From positions 84,292,706 through 84,356,705 of the forward strand of contig CM061231.1 in NCBI GenBank assembly GCA_030844895.1: a DNA stretch of 64,000 bases, written 5' to 3'. The notes beneath the pieces are model-generated. The model was not told the DNA's origin. It made no database searches and worked only from the letters and a program-made list of their open reading frames with translations. The DNA comes from Ambrosia x helenae. Its lineage: Eukaryota > Streptophyta > Magnoliopsida > Asterales > Asteraceae. Shown in pieces: positions 1 to 22,420 of the stretch (positions are counted from its first letter, which is position 1; each line of letters begins with the position of its first letter). A program made the position numbers and the translations under genes.

Positions 1-1
1 T

Positions 2-1234
2 CTCCGTTATTCTTATTGGTGGCCTGGTATGAAGAAAGACATTGCTCTTTTCGTTGCAAAATGCCTCACTTGTTCCAAGGTCAAGGCTGAACATCAACGA
101 CCATCTGGTATGCTTGAACAACCAGAGATTCCTGTCTGGAAATGGGAGAGCATAGCTATGGATTTCATCACCAAACTCCCTCGTACACCCAAAGGTTTTG
201 ACAGTATTTGGGTAATCGTCGATCGTTTGACCAAATCAGCTCACTTCCTACCTATTCGTGAGAAGTATTCTGTGGAAAGGTTGGCAAAGATGTACGTAAG
301 TGAAATCGTATGTCGTCACGGTATACCTTTGGACATTATTTCTGATCGCGATGGTCGTTTCACCTCTCACTTTTGGGAGTCTCTACAAGATGCTTTGGGT
401 ACCAAGTTGAACCTGAGCACTGCTTATCACCCTCAAACTGATGGTCAGACTGAACGAACCATTCAGACACTTGAGGATATGCTCAGGGCATGTGTCATCG
501 ATTTTGGTGGCGCATGGGATTCTCATCTTCCTTTGGTTGAGTTTTCATACAACAACAGTTATCACGCCAGCATTAACATGGCTCCTTTCGAGGCACTCTA
601 TGGTCGGAAATGTCGTTCACCTGTCTGTTGGACTGAGGTTGGTGAAGCTCGTATTACTGGACCCGAACTAATCCAGGAAACCACAGACAAAATTCAACTC
701 ATTCAGGATAATCTTCTCAAGGCTAGAAGTCGCCAGAAGAGTTATGCTGATAAACGTCGTAAACCCTTGGAATTTCAAGTTGGGGACCTTGTACTACTTA
801 AGGTATCCCCTTGGAAAGGAGTAATTCATTTCGGTAGAAAGGGAAAGCTAGCTCCTCGATACGTAGGCCCCTTCAAAATTCTTGACAGAGTTGGAAAAGT
901 GGCTTACAAACTTGAACTTCCACCTGAGCTAAGCAATGTTCACCCGACCTTCCATGTTTCGAATCTCAAAAAATGCTTAGCGGATGAGAACCTTCATGTT
1001 CCTCTCGAGGATGTGCAAATTGATGAAAGCATGCATATTATCGAGAAACCCATCGAGATTGTTGATACTGGAGTCAAGAAACTCAAGCGCAGTCGTATTC
1101 CGATCGTTAAGGTTCGTTGGGAATCTAAACGAGGCCCAGAATTCACTTGGGAACGTAAAGACCAGATGAAATCGAAGTATCCACATCTTTTTCCACCAGA
1201 CTCTCCAACTCCAACTTCGGGACGAAGTTCCTAA
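2..1234 (+). CDS. Ty3/Gypsy polyprotein, 3' part: zinc-binding, integrase and chromodomain region
   Basis: This is the C-terminal end of a Gypsy pol polyprotein, open from base 2 and entering from outside the window. Counting from the internal Met at base 29, a WWPGM block of the H2C2 zinc-binding region lies just upstream and CLTC follows at about residues 12-15. The integrase core has D45 (AMDF), D106 (SDRD) and E142 (QTER), giving the expected 35 residues between the last two. A GPF/Y-type segment lies near residues 275-310 (GDLVLL, RYVGPFKI, VHPTFHVSNLKK). The C-terminal stretch (VKVRWES..EFTWER) looks like a chromodomain, which in chromoviruses guides integration to chromatin. The protein ends just before the polypurine tract and 3' LTR. 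The frame is intact over 410 codons, so the insertion is probably young. The clade is likely Tekay/Del-like (inference). Confidence 0.93.
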   Translation, partial: LRYSYWWPGMKKDIALFVAKCLTCSKVKAEHQRPSGMLEQPEIPVWKWESIAMDFITKLPRTPKGFDSIWVIVDRLTKSAHFLPIREKYSVERLAKMYVSEIVCRHGIPLDIISDRDGRFTSHFWESLQDALGTKLNLSTAYHPQTDGQTERTIQTLEDMLRACVIDFGGAWDSHLPLVEFSYNNSYHASINMAPFEALYGRKCRSPVCWTEVGEARITGPELIQETTDKIQLIQDNLLKARSRQKSYADKRRKPLEFQVGDLVLLKVSPWKGVIHFGRKGKLAPRYVGPFKILDRVGKVAYKLELPPELSNVHPTFHVSNLKKCLADENLHVPLEDVQIDESMHIIEKPIEIVDTGVKKLKRSRIPIVKVRWESKRGPEFTWERKDQMKSKYPHLFPPDSPTPTSGRSS

Positions 1235-1238
1235 AAGT

Positions 1239-1246
1239 AGGGGAGA
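1239..1246 (+). other. Polypurine tract of the Gypsy element
   Basis: The purine run AGGGGAGA sits two bases upstream of the TG that opens the 3' LTR. This is the usual place for the plus-strand primer of LTR retrotransposons and it fixes the element on the plus strand. Confidence 0.7.
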
Positions 1247-1356
1247 CTGTAACATTTCGCATTTATTCTTGTACGTTACACGGACATTATCAATAAAACG
1301 TCAAGTTCTACCTATATTATTCGCATTTATTATTTTGTCGCATTTTTTTTGGAACC

Positions 1357-1405
<49 letters not shown>

Positions 1406-1437
1406 GATGTGTGGAAATTATAAAAAAAATAACTGCT

Positions 1438-1510
1438 TGGGCCGGGAATCGAACCCGCGCCCAAGCCGGCCCAAACTAAACACAAACCTTTAACCAGCTG
1501 GGCTGGCTTT
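1438..1510 (-). other. tRNA-like module in the LTR, minus strand
   Basis: Read on the minus strand this shows a box-A-like CAGCTGGTTAAAGG, then about 40 bases later a T-arm-like GGGTTCGATTCCC with a seven-base loop. That is the spacing of the internal Pol III promoter of a tRNA gene. The acceptor stem does not pair, so it is not a functional tRNA. A similar module sits at nearly the same offset in the LTR at 25812. Confidence 0.5.
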
Positions 1511-2119
1511 CACACTTGGAATAAACCCGGACGCGTATGTAATTTATACACACTTGAACCCCTTAACAGTTGACTTGAGAAAGTCAACTGTCTGGACGCG
1601 TGATGCAGAAATCAATCACATTAACTTGTGATTGATCTATTTTTGGAACCCTTACACGATCTTCGGCCCTGTATGACTCGGACACACAGCAATTACATTC
1701 AATCGTTGCCAAAATTGAACCCAAGACGCGTCCCTCATTATTACACGGTCAATCCTTACCATAACATCAAACCAGTGCTTAGCACTATAAATTGACCATC
1801 CTCGAATCATTTCAACTCGCTCACACATCTCTCTTAACCTCCAATTGCTCTAAATCATCCTCTGAAACACCCACGCGAACACAGTTTGACTATTTGAGTT
1901 GACTGTTCAATCGAGTATCAAACAACATTGTAAGTCCAATTTTTTTTTTGTGGGTTTTGTTAATCGGCGTCCATACAACGAAAACCCTAACAATAATCGG
2001 GTTAAAAATGTGTGGATTGCCTGATTGGAAAAGCTAGGGTTCGTGCATATTGATTTGGGGATAAACTCAGTTTTACATCGCGTATTTAATTATTTTTAAA
2101 CGGAGTTCATCACAACCAC

Positions 2120-2193
2120 TGGCCTAGGCCAAGTGGTTGTGACTAAGGTCTATAACCAAAGGCTCCCGGGTTCGAGTCCCGGCTGTGGCCACC
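2120..2193 (+). other. tRNA-like module in the LTR, plus strand
   Basis: A box-A-like TAGGCCAAGTGGTTG is followed by a perfect T-arm (CCGGG, seven-base loop TTCGAGT, CCCGG) and the tail GTGGCCACC. Only four acceptor pairs form (GGCC with GGCC). The first half is also a hairpin (AACCACT..GGCCTAGGCC..AGTGGTT). It is a tRNA-derived or tRNA-mimicking segment, not a convincing tRNA gene. Confidence 0.5.
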
Positions 2194-3754
2194 TTTTCTT
2201 TTCTTTTTCATTTTTAAAACAATAAACTAAATAATATATATATTATACATATAAATCTTATAAATTCGTTTTTAATATTAAAACTTTTTTTATAAATTCT
2301 AAAAAAAAATTATATTTATTAAATCTGAGATAAAAGTTTTATTTACAATTTTTATTTTTCTGAAATTCATTTATTTAATATTCATAATAATTAAATCAAT
2401 TTTATACTATTATATTTATAAAAATCCATTAAAATATCAAAACAATTTTATTAAATTCTACAAAAATTATCCTGAGTTTGTATAAAGTTAAACTTTACTG
2501 AAATGATTTTTAATTCTGAAAAATCATTTATTTTATATTTTTAATCAATTTTTGTTAGTTTTAACCATAATTAAATCATAATAAATTCAATTTTCATTAT
2601 TTTTGCACCAAAATTTTATACAATTTATTTTTAAATATTTAGAACAGAAAAATGATTTTTAAAATAATAATCCTTTAATTTTAGTATTTTTGAATATTAA
2701 AGTTAAATTTTGGCAATTTGTAATAAATAGATTTAAAAATCTATTTTAAAGGAAATAATTTTATAAAAATTATTTTTATACTTCAAACACATTATTGTGA
2801 GCATTCTAAATTCAAATTTTATAAAAAGACTTTCTTTTATTTAATTATCAAATTTTCCCTTTATTTAATTAACATTTTATTTTAAATTCAACAAATGGAT
2901 ATCCCCAAATCGAAACCCTAGGATACACTTATAAACTAATTAGACTTAGACTTATTTATTACCTTATTATAGGGTGATATTTGGCATTATTTGGGCAACA
3001 CTATTATTTCATCTTTTCAAGAAGTATAACATTTGCTAAGGTGAGTTTTACATAGCCCCTTTTATTTATCACCATTTTTTGGGGTGAAACATGTTATAAC
3101 ATCATTATTGCAATTCAATCATCAATGTGTCTATGTGTTTTCTATGTTGCATTATGTCTTGAGCATGATTAGAGTAAGCACCATTCTAGCATAATCATTA
3201 ACTCCGTACAAGCCGACGGTATACATTGATAGATCTATTGGACTGACAATCCCACCCGGATACGTGCCTCCTACAAAGGTAGCGTGGGTGTTTGTTATCG
3301 CATAACATATTCAAGTGAACCATGAGCGTATGGTATGTATCATATTATAACAGTCATCAGGGTTGGTTATGCACTCGATTTATTTCTAGTATGTTCTCAC
3401 ATATGGGCTAGATTGACATGACACATGAATTGCATAACATTTTTTTTATTCAATTATCAAAAACCTATGTAATTCTCACCAACTTTTGTTGACCCAAAAT
3501 ATTTTCAAAATTAACATGTTTCAGGTAACAATGAAGCTGAGGCTTGAGTTAGCATGAGGATTTAACATGAAGTTTTATTTGAAGCTATTGAAGTTTTGTT
3601 ATTTGATATTATGTATTGAATTCCTAGACATCATTTTATGTTGGATATTTATGTTATGAATAAATTATTTAAAATTTATATTATACCATGTGCTACTGAA
3701 ACAATCATCAATACGTGGCACCCCGATGTTTCCGCCATCGGTTGGGGTGTTACA

Positions 3755-4410
3755 GTCATCGGGATCAAACACACCGTTGGCTTTGTATTGGTTGGAAACC
3801 AAAGCCTCCCCGGAGACGCTTCAGACTCGTTGGGAACCGTGACCCGTCTCTCAAAAGAAACGAAAGTGGGCTATTTTGGTAAATCACGAGATATTTTGGT
3901 GATTTTCATACAGACATATGTGCAATTCATATTAAAAGAGAGATTATTGGTGGAGTTTACTCTTAGGTGCTGTTTGTTTTTTCTGTATGAAAAGGTCTGC
4001 AGTCTGCGGACCACATCTGCAGACATTTGCAAGAGAAGAGGTGGACCAAAGGTCTGCAGTCTGCAAGAAGAAGACCGTTTGTTTGTTAACGTCAGAAAAA
4101 GTTTTTTGAGTGAAAGGTCTTCAAAAAACAAACAATCTGCAGACTCCAGATATCGGCGTACGTCTGCGTGACGCAGACAAAAGATATCGAAGAATGGGTT
4201 ACATCTAAAATCGAAGGCGCCCATGGTTACATGTTTCAAGTTTTCAACCGCCTTCGTCGTCCTTGTTTACCCTCGATTCTGATAACAGCAGGCGGTAACC
4301 TCTCACTGTTTTCCAAACCCTAATAAATATTGGACTTCCTTCCTTCCTTCCTTCCCCCACTCTTTGTTTTCTATCTTCTCCCTATACAATCAAATTACTC
4401 TTGTGTAACC
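3755..4410 (+). promoter_or_regulatory. 5' flank and leader of the JmjC gene, with a MITE-like stretch
   Basis: This interval runs from the LTR end to the JmjC start codon. About 3964-4190 is rich in GTCTGCAG words, with CTGTTTGTTTTTT near its start and AAAAAACAAAC near 4125, so it resembles a TIR element; the right terminus and a target duplication were not found. A leader-like segment with CCTTCC repeats lies at 4331-4360. No clear TATA box was found. Confidence 0.35.
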
Positions 4411-16223
<11,813 letters not shown>

Positions 16224-16686
16224 GAGGATGAGTGGCCCGATTTTGTAGTGTGTATCAATTTGTTGTATTATGTGAGCTTTCATTGAATGTGATTTTTCAG
16301 ATGGTCAACTCTTTAATATTGTATCCCTAATTTATCAACAGTTTATTTTGCTTCGGTGAACCACATTGGTATTGCTACGATAACTATGTGTTGGTGGTAA
16401 GTTGTGTACACGATTTATGCCTTAGATGATTTTTTTTTTTTTCTTTTAAATATCTAAGAAGGTGTTTGAGAAGTGTAAAAAAGTTTTTTTTTTTTTTTTT
16501 TTTTTTTTCAAACGTGGTTTTTAATTTAATTTTTTTTTATGAATGGAGTTAAAAATTTAAAAGATGAAAACTTACGAATTTTTAAACATCATGCCTAATA
16601 TACATATACATGTGTAGTTTCTTTCTCTCTTTTTATTTTTATTATTATTTTTTTTAGCAACAAAACTGAAATAAGGTTCATTTCAC
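16224..16686. other. 3' flank of the JmjC gene
   Basis: This holds the probable 3' UTR and AT-rich spacer. Poly-T runs lie at about 16430-16441 and 16484-16508. I see no gene or definable element. Confidence 0.4.
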
Positions 16687-18810
16687 TTTAAGTAACCAAC
16701 AAGAACTACAAGTGAGAGTGATGGGTAGACGGGCAGCAAGCCGCGCTGCAACCTCATTTTGAATGGTAAGCCAACTCTATTAAATATGAAGCTTGTGTCT
16801 TTGGCCGCAGAAGAGTTATTCTGCACCACCTTTTGCACTCGATCTAAAAACCGGATTGCTTCGGGAGCAAGACCCCCAAATGTGTCAAAAGCGAATGGCA
16901 CAAAGACGTGTTGGTTTTTCAGACAAGCAGCTTCATGTTTGTCAACTTGCTTGGTTTCAACTTTTAAGACTGCCTGCCCTGCCACAAACCCCGAATCCCG
17001 AAGTCTCACCAAAGGAGACACCCCTATGAGATCAACGCACGCGTGTTTGCCCTGTGCCCACCCGAAATCTTTTGAGGTTTTTTGGGGGCGGTGTCCTTAT
17101 CCATAAACCGCCCAAATCAAAGTTCGAGAGAGAGCTGCTAATGTTGTCAAAGGCAAGGTCATAATCCAAGTTCATCCCCACCAACCCGTATTCCTTAAGA
17201 TGTGGTCTTGAAGGTTCCAGGACTGCACCCGAGAGGCCACAAAAGCATAGGCAAACACATCCTCTTCCGAACAAAGACCAAGCCTTCCCAACCGAATCGG
17301 CAAAGACGTCAAACGCCATTGAAAATCCCCAAAGAACGCCCCTCCACAAACCACAATATCTTCAACCGCTTCACGAAGGCCTTTGTCAAAAATGGATACG
17401 GCCTCGTTGGCCATGGCCGGTAGACATGTCCGAAGGCCAAACAGCAGTTTGGCAACGCCCATACATGAACGAAGCAACAAAAGTTCAGTTTGGGGGTCCC
17501 TCAACTTCTGCAGAAGAGAGCATTCGTTCCATTTCCTTCCTAGCCCTTTTAACAACCAAAGAGCTAATATACCCCTCAAACCGACCAACGGCCCCCCTAG
17601 GAGCTTAACACCTCCCTCTGGTCTCCCTATCTCGCTAGGAAATAGGCCAGGCTTCTCTTTCACTCCGTCGCACGATGGCCAAAAAATCTTAGATTTCTTA
17701 ATATTAAGCATTAAAGAGCCAAATTCGGTCCTTCAGCTCGGATGGTATCAAAAGCCTTAGCCACTTCCTTAGTCACTCTAATAATCATACCATCGTCTAG
17801 GTACCAACCATGAAATGGGAGGGAACAACACTCCTCCAATCGACGAACCAATGGGTGCAGGACAAGCCGCAAGCGCGAAAAGAAGCGGCCCTAATGGGTC
17901 CCCCTGCTGGACCCCCCGTGGATGCCCCCATACAAGTATCACCCACATAAAGCCTAGCAGGTTGGGCATACAAAAATTGAACCCAAGGGTAGATAGATGG
18001 GCAGCGAACGCTCACCTCCCGCAGGAGAATCGTCATTTCAACCAGGTTGAAGGCATTCGAAAAGTCGACCGTGAGCATAACCATGGATCCTTTATCGTGA
18101 ACGCATTCAGAAACCTATTCGCGCTGTGAAGAATGGCCTCAGCCCCATTGGGAACCCCAACCTAAATTGATGATCACCCAAGTATGTCGCCATCTCCTTC
18201 CCAACTTTACGCATAGCGACTTTAGAGACTAACCTTCGCAAATGCCCCTAACCGCGATAGGCCTAATCCCATTATCGGGCTTAAGCAACGAAGTCAGTGG
18301 AGCAGATGCAATAAACTCGGTCAGGACCTTAGGGCAAAGCCCTCCAGCCAGATGTTAACCACGTCGGTGATAGCCAAGAGTAGATCAGAAGGCGGCGAGG
18401 AACCCTGCCACAAAGTGCATCCAAGTTATGTTGAGCTCTAAGGTCATCCCTCCCACACGAAGTCCCTTTAGGGAAGGATTTAATATTCCGTTACACACAA
18501 TTTGCATCGACCTGAAGAGCACCCTCAGAGGGTAAGACATTAGGCAATGATGGAGGATCGGTGACAAGGTGTTTATCAATCAGTGCCTTGAAGGTGGAAT
18601 CCCCAAATGGGGCAACCCCGGAAGAACATAGAACCTTAGCTGCGGCTGTGAAATGTCCATCAGCGACCTTCCACAGACATTGCCCCGTTATCAGAGGCGG
18701 GCTGGGTGTTGGGCCTCTTTTTTTAAATTCTATTTTACGCCCAACAAACACTTGGTGGTATAACAATGGTATGAGCACTATGTGATAACCAATGCCAATT
18801 GTTGGTAAAC
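16687..18810 (-). pseudogene. Reverse-transcriptase gene relic, non-LTR-like, minus strand
   Basis: Read on the minus strand from about 18810 to 16687, pieces in shifting frames follow one protein: GQCLWKVADGHFTAAAKVL, then KSFPKGTSCGRD, a DFSNAFNLVE block (RT catalytic Asp region), QQGDPLGPLLFAL (RT motif), then FWPSCDGV..IGRPEGGVKLLGG, and a C-terminal FAFDTFGGLAPEAIRFLDRVQ. Such proteins occur in many plant genomes as multicopy RT-like genes; I did not see an endonuclease or LTRs. Frameshifts and stops separate the pieces, so it is dead. The second catalytic motif (usually YxDD) is damaged near 17770-17800 (RRWYDY). It lies 0.5 kb beyond the JmjC gene, in convergent orientation. Confidence 0.75.
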
Positions 18811-19346
18811 TGTTGGGATTCACCGTATCAATCTTCAAATTTAGTGGCATGATCGTGTTTTACACCTATAACTCAATCAAACGTTAAAAGACCCGGATTG
18901 TTGGTCAATTGAACCATGATATCGACCAAAGTAAAAACCTATTGATACCGACATCCAATTGTCACCGATTCGGTTTCTACAAATCGAGACCTCCCTCATG
19001 AACAGAATCATGTCGCCCATCATAACCCTTAATCGATTTCAATTTGAACCCATTGGTTAATCGATTTTAGATCATATGTGTTCACGGTCAACCGCTCATC
19101 ACTTGGGGATCCTCTTATCGACTTGTAAGTCCAACTAATCCATTCTTTTCTATTTTGTTTTGAACCATTATGTAAAAACCCTAACTTTGAATTTGTTATA
19201 ATTAATGTTTCGATGTGCACTTGGTTTGAGTTGAGAACCTAGGGTTTATGAGATGAATTGGGGAATTAGGGTGATCAAGGGTTTAAAAATTTTGTTTGAA
19301 CTTTAAACAAAATCTTGGTATAGGCTAGGTGGTATAGTCTCGTTTG
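18811..19346. other. Spacer upstream of the RT relic, with a tRNA-like start near its end
   Basis: No coding sequence is recognised. At about 19320-19375 GGCTAGGTGGTATAGTCTC and GGTCACGGTTCAATC look like box A and box B of a tRNA-derived SINE head, but no tail or target duplication was found. Confidence 0.3.
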
Positions 19347-19814
19347 TAATACACAAAAGGTCACGGTTCAATCATTTTCACACACTTTCTTTTTTTATTT
19401 TTTATATTATTTAATCTTTAATCACCTTATAATCCATTAAATATTTTAGAGAGAGGAATGGCCGATGAACAATTTCATCTGAGAGAGACAGAGAGATTTA
19501 GACGAGAAAGAAAGTATAGAGAAAGAGAACGGGCTAGAGAGAGAAGGAGAAGACAGCTTAATAAATTACTAAAATGCCACTTTCATTTTTTTGAAAAACG
19601 TGTAATGCAAACAAGTTACAAAGTATTGTAGCACCAACCTTGCTAAATATAGAGGTAATAATACTCATATTATTTAAAAAAAATCCTATCAAAATTACAG
19701 TAACCTATTTACACCTTAAACTTTATTACTTATTATTTTAGAATCAGAAAATATATTATTTCATATTTTAAATGCATTTTCTTGTTTTTATTCATCAACC
19801 ATTATGTGTAAATG
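19347..19814. repeat. Direct repeat, copy 1
   Basis: The segments 19347-19455 (AATACACAAAAGGTCACGG..) and about 19690-19814 (ACAGTAACCTATTTACACC.. to ATGTGTAAATG) recur at 20865-21122. Copy 1 carries an extra purine-rich stretch at about 19455-19690. The pair flanks AT-rich DNA and a Copia pol remnant. Confidence 0.7.
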
Positions 19815-20196
19815 CAATTTCTTGTTAACTAGTTTGGAAATTTTATATTTAAAAAACATATATTTTGTTATTTTTAAGCATTTTAATTCATTATATTCAT
19901 TATTTAATAGTAATTTATTGGTTTTAAATATAAATAAAACAAAAAACATATTTTATAGAACTGTTTTCCTACTTTATAAATTAGCAGCTAATATTTTCTA
20001 TGAAAATCATATTCTTATAATTTATTTTCCATTTAAATCATATTATTGCATTTATATCATTTTAGTTCATTGAAAAAATACCAAATAACTATTTAACAAT
20101 TTTTAAAAAATTACTTCATTTATCTCAGAATATTATTTTACATTTTATTGATTTATTTGATCATTTCTTGTATTTTATTCTTACTTAAATAAAGAA
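19815..20196. other. AT-rich spacer
   Basis: Strongly AT-rich sequence with no recognisable gene, termini or repeat structure. Confidence 0.3.
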
Positions 20197-20740
20197 TCAT
20201 CCACATATAACAATATAAATGCCATATGAGAGCCTTCTTTGAAGATAATGAAGAATGATCACATTGGCTATGTTTGAATCCATTGTGGAGACATAATCGG
20301 CGAACAATTGGTACCACGCTCGTGGTGCTTGTTTAAGAACGTATAGAGACTTTTTCAACCAACATACATAATTAGGGTGTTGTAGGTCACGAAGTCCCAT
20401 GGGTTATGGTGCATAAAAACAGTTTCATTTAAGTGGCCATGAAGAATTCATTTTTAATGTCTCATTGATGGATTAGCCAAAAGTTAGATAAAGCCAATGG
20501 AAAGTACTATTTGGATTGTAGCCGGTTTTACCACCGGACTAAAAGTTTCCCCATAATCCACCACAATTTTTTGAGAATCACACGCAAGGCGTGCTTTATA
20601 TCTTTTAAGTGTTCCATCTGCTTTCTTTTTGTGTCGAAAAATTCACATACTTCGAACTATTTTCATGTCGGGGTGTTTGGGTACTAATTCCTACGTCCCC
20701 TTTTTAATAAGTGCTTGAAATTCATCGGTCATTGCATTTT
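20197..20740 (-). pseudogene. Ty1/Copia pol fragment (reverse transcriptase), minus strand
   Basis: On the minus strand the RT block LKKSLYVLKQAPRAWYQLF is clear (usual form LYGLKQAPRAWY). Upstream pieces in the same direction read as the preceding RT region (VDYGETFSPVVKPATI). Several stops and frameshifts interrupt it, and no LTR, integrase or RNase H is attached. It lies between the two copies of a direct repeat. Confidence 0.82.
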
Positions 20741-20864
20741 TTCAGTTCACATCAGAAAGGGCGTCTGATGGTGATTTTGGGATGGGAGAAATGGAAAGAG
20801 AAGTTAAGATGTTGAGATTAAAGTCTTGGTTTGGTTTTGTTATACCGGATAGAGAGCGCATGGG

Positions 20865-21122
20865 AAATACACAGAAGGCCACAGTTCAATCATTTCCACA
20901 TACTTTCTTTTTTATTTTTCATATTGTTCAATCTTTAAACACCTTATAATCCATTAAATATTTAAAATACTTATATTATTCCAAAAAAAATCATATGAAA
21001 ATTACAGTAACCTATTTACACCTTAAACATTATTACTTATTATTTTAGAATCAAAAAATATATTATTTTATATTTTAAATGCATTTTGTTGTTTTATTCA
21101 TCAACCATTATGTGTAAATGCT
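20865..21122. repeat. Direct repeat, copy 2
   Basis: Second copy of the repeat at 19347-19814, closely matching (e.g. ACAGTAACCTATTTACACC), without the purine-rich stretch of copy 1. Confidence 0.7.
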
Positions 21123-21186
21123 TTAAACATATTGTTGACGTTATATATTGGTATATTTAAGGTGTGGGAGACTCGCATAACCCAGA

Positions 21187-21990
21187 CTATGAACATGCAA
21201 ATTCCTCCCAATCAGGGTGTGTAAATGATTTCTTGGAGCGTTTTGAAATGTTCTGATAAATGTGATGCCTGCAAAGATATTTGTTAGAGTTTGGGAAAAT
21301 TTTGTCACACGCGTTCATAAGTGCCTGGTCTCTGCCGGTTATAATACCACGCAACTCCATACACTCTTCCAACATAAACTTAAGATGCTCAAGGACCCAT
21401 ATGAAGTTTTCTTCACGTTCCTTCAAAACAATGTCATTAGCGGCATAAAATGACTGGTTTGTCGACATCATACCGACAACTTGCACTAACGGTAAACGAT
21501 ACATGTTGGTCTTGTAGGTCGCGTCGATCAATAATATATGCGGGAACGCTCACCACATTTTGAAAGATAACAAATGCACAAAAAAATGTCCTCAACTGTA
21601 TTTGTTGAAGGATCCTCCGGGTGTAATACGTGTATTTTTTTTCTCAACCAACAGGTTTTCGAGTTCCTGCATGAGTGATCCACCATGTTTCTTTACAACA
21701 TTAATCTTATGAATAACATTGTGCATGTCTTTCAAAGCACATTGTCTCCCGGTACTATCCCTTTACGGTTTTCCAGATTTTACGCGGCTCCATCTCCTGC
21801 GCATACAACGCCTCCACCAGATTAAATTCTTCAGGAGAAAATCTACGTGTGGCCTTCCAAATATTCAGCAGGACCATGGTTATGTTCGGCATTCCTCACC
21901 TCTACCCTCCCGCTTCCTGTCATATAACACGACCACTAGAAAAAGGGCAACCAATTTTTTGGCTGCCTGTACTCCTCTCAGTGGCTATAT
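21187..21990 (-). pseudogene. MULE/FAR1-like transposase fragment, minus strand
   Basis: The minus strand at 21187-21531 is open for 114 codons. It contains IDATYKTNMYRLPLVQVVG, MMSTNQSFYAA, and ITGRDQALMNA.. LCRHHIYQNI. These match the MULE transposase domain shared by Mutator-like elements and plant FAR1-related proteins, including the catalytic first Asp (DATYK) and second Asp (GRD). Upstream on the same strand (to about 21990) are out-of-frame pieces such as NVVKKHGGSLMQELENLL and HNHGP. Stops and frameshifts make it a relic. No TIRs were assigned. Confidence 0.75.
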
Positions 21991-22305
21991 TCTTGTGTTC
22001 GCCACTGCGGTTGCTCATTAGCCAAACCTTCACGTCCAAATCATCAACTTTTTTGGATCGTCGGATCACAATGATGTAACCGTTATCTTTTCCCTTTTCT
22101 TAACCTACGTAACCAAATCTTTTCGTGAAACGAAATCTTGTTCAGTGTCATACGAAACATGCGAGTGGTGGGGTTGCTCTTCTGGAACTTGCGGTAAAAA
22201 GTAGAGTCACCTATTGAAAGAAGAAGAAGAAGATAAACGTTTAGTAGAGAAAGAAGAAAAAATGAAGAAGAAGAAAAGGAGGAAGAATAATTCAACTTTG
22301 AACGA

Positions 22306-22404
22306 ATACGCAGTATTGGTCTATACGGGGCATAGAGGGTACAAATGGCAGATGCTTTATGTTACATCGTACCAATATGCCTCGTATAGACCAATACAAG
22401 GCAT
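22306..22404. repeat. Palindromic CCTCGTAT..ATACAAGG motifs, left pair
   Basis: The motif ATGCCTCGTATAGACCAATACAAGGCAT (shown here split: ATGCCTCGTATAG / ACCAATACAAGGCAT) at 22377-22404 is an imperfect palindrome. An inverted, diverged copy lies at 22306-22330. Two more lie at 25017-25044 and 25111-25140, beyond the solo LTR insertion. Confidence 0.7.
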
Positions 22405-22420
22405 GTGAGACCAATGATTG

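Larger units (their letters stand above)
1248..3754 (+). mobile_element. 3' LTR of a Ty3/Gypsy element (about 2.5 kb)
   Basis: The LTR opens with TGTAACATTTCG after the polypurine tract and closes with GGTGTTACA. The same start and end types and a similar internal layout recur in the LTR at 25812-28378: similar 3' end (CCATCGGTTGGG), similar AT-rich middle, similar segment naming a settled direct-repeat order. It contains a (TA)n run at about 1362-1402 and two tRNA-like modules (separate entries). The 5' LTR is outside the window, so the target duplication cannot be checked; the first five bases after the LTR are GTCAT. Confidence 0.88.

Noticed and set aside
2120..2193. A genuine tRNA gene
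   Set aside because: The T-arm is perfect, but the acceptor stem pairs at only four positions and the anticodon arm does not fold; it lies inside an LTR.
17202..17760. Plus-strand ORFs across the RT relic
   Set aside because: They are antisense shadows of the minus-strand RT protein, which has clear motifs.
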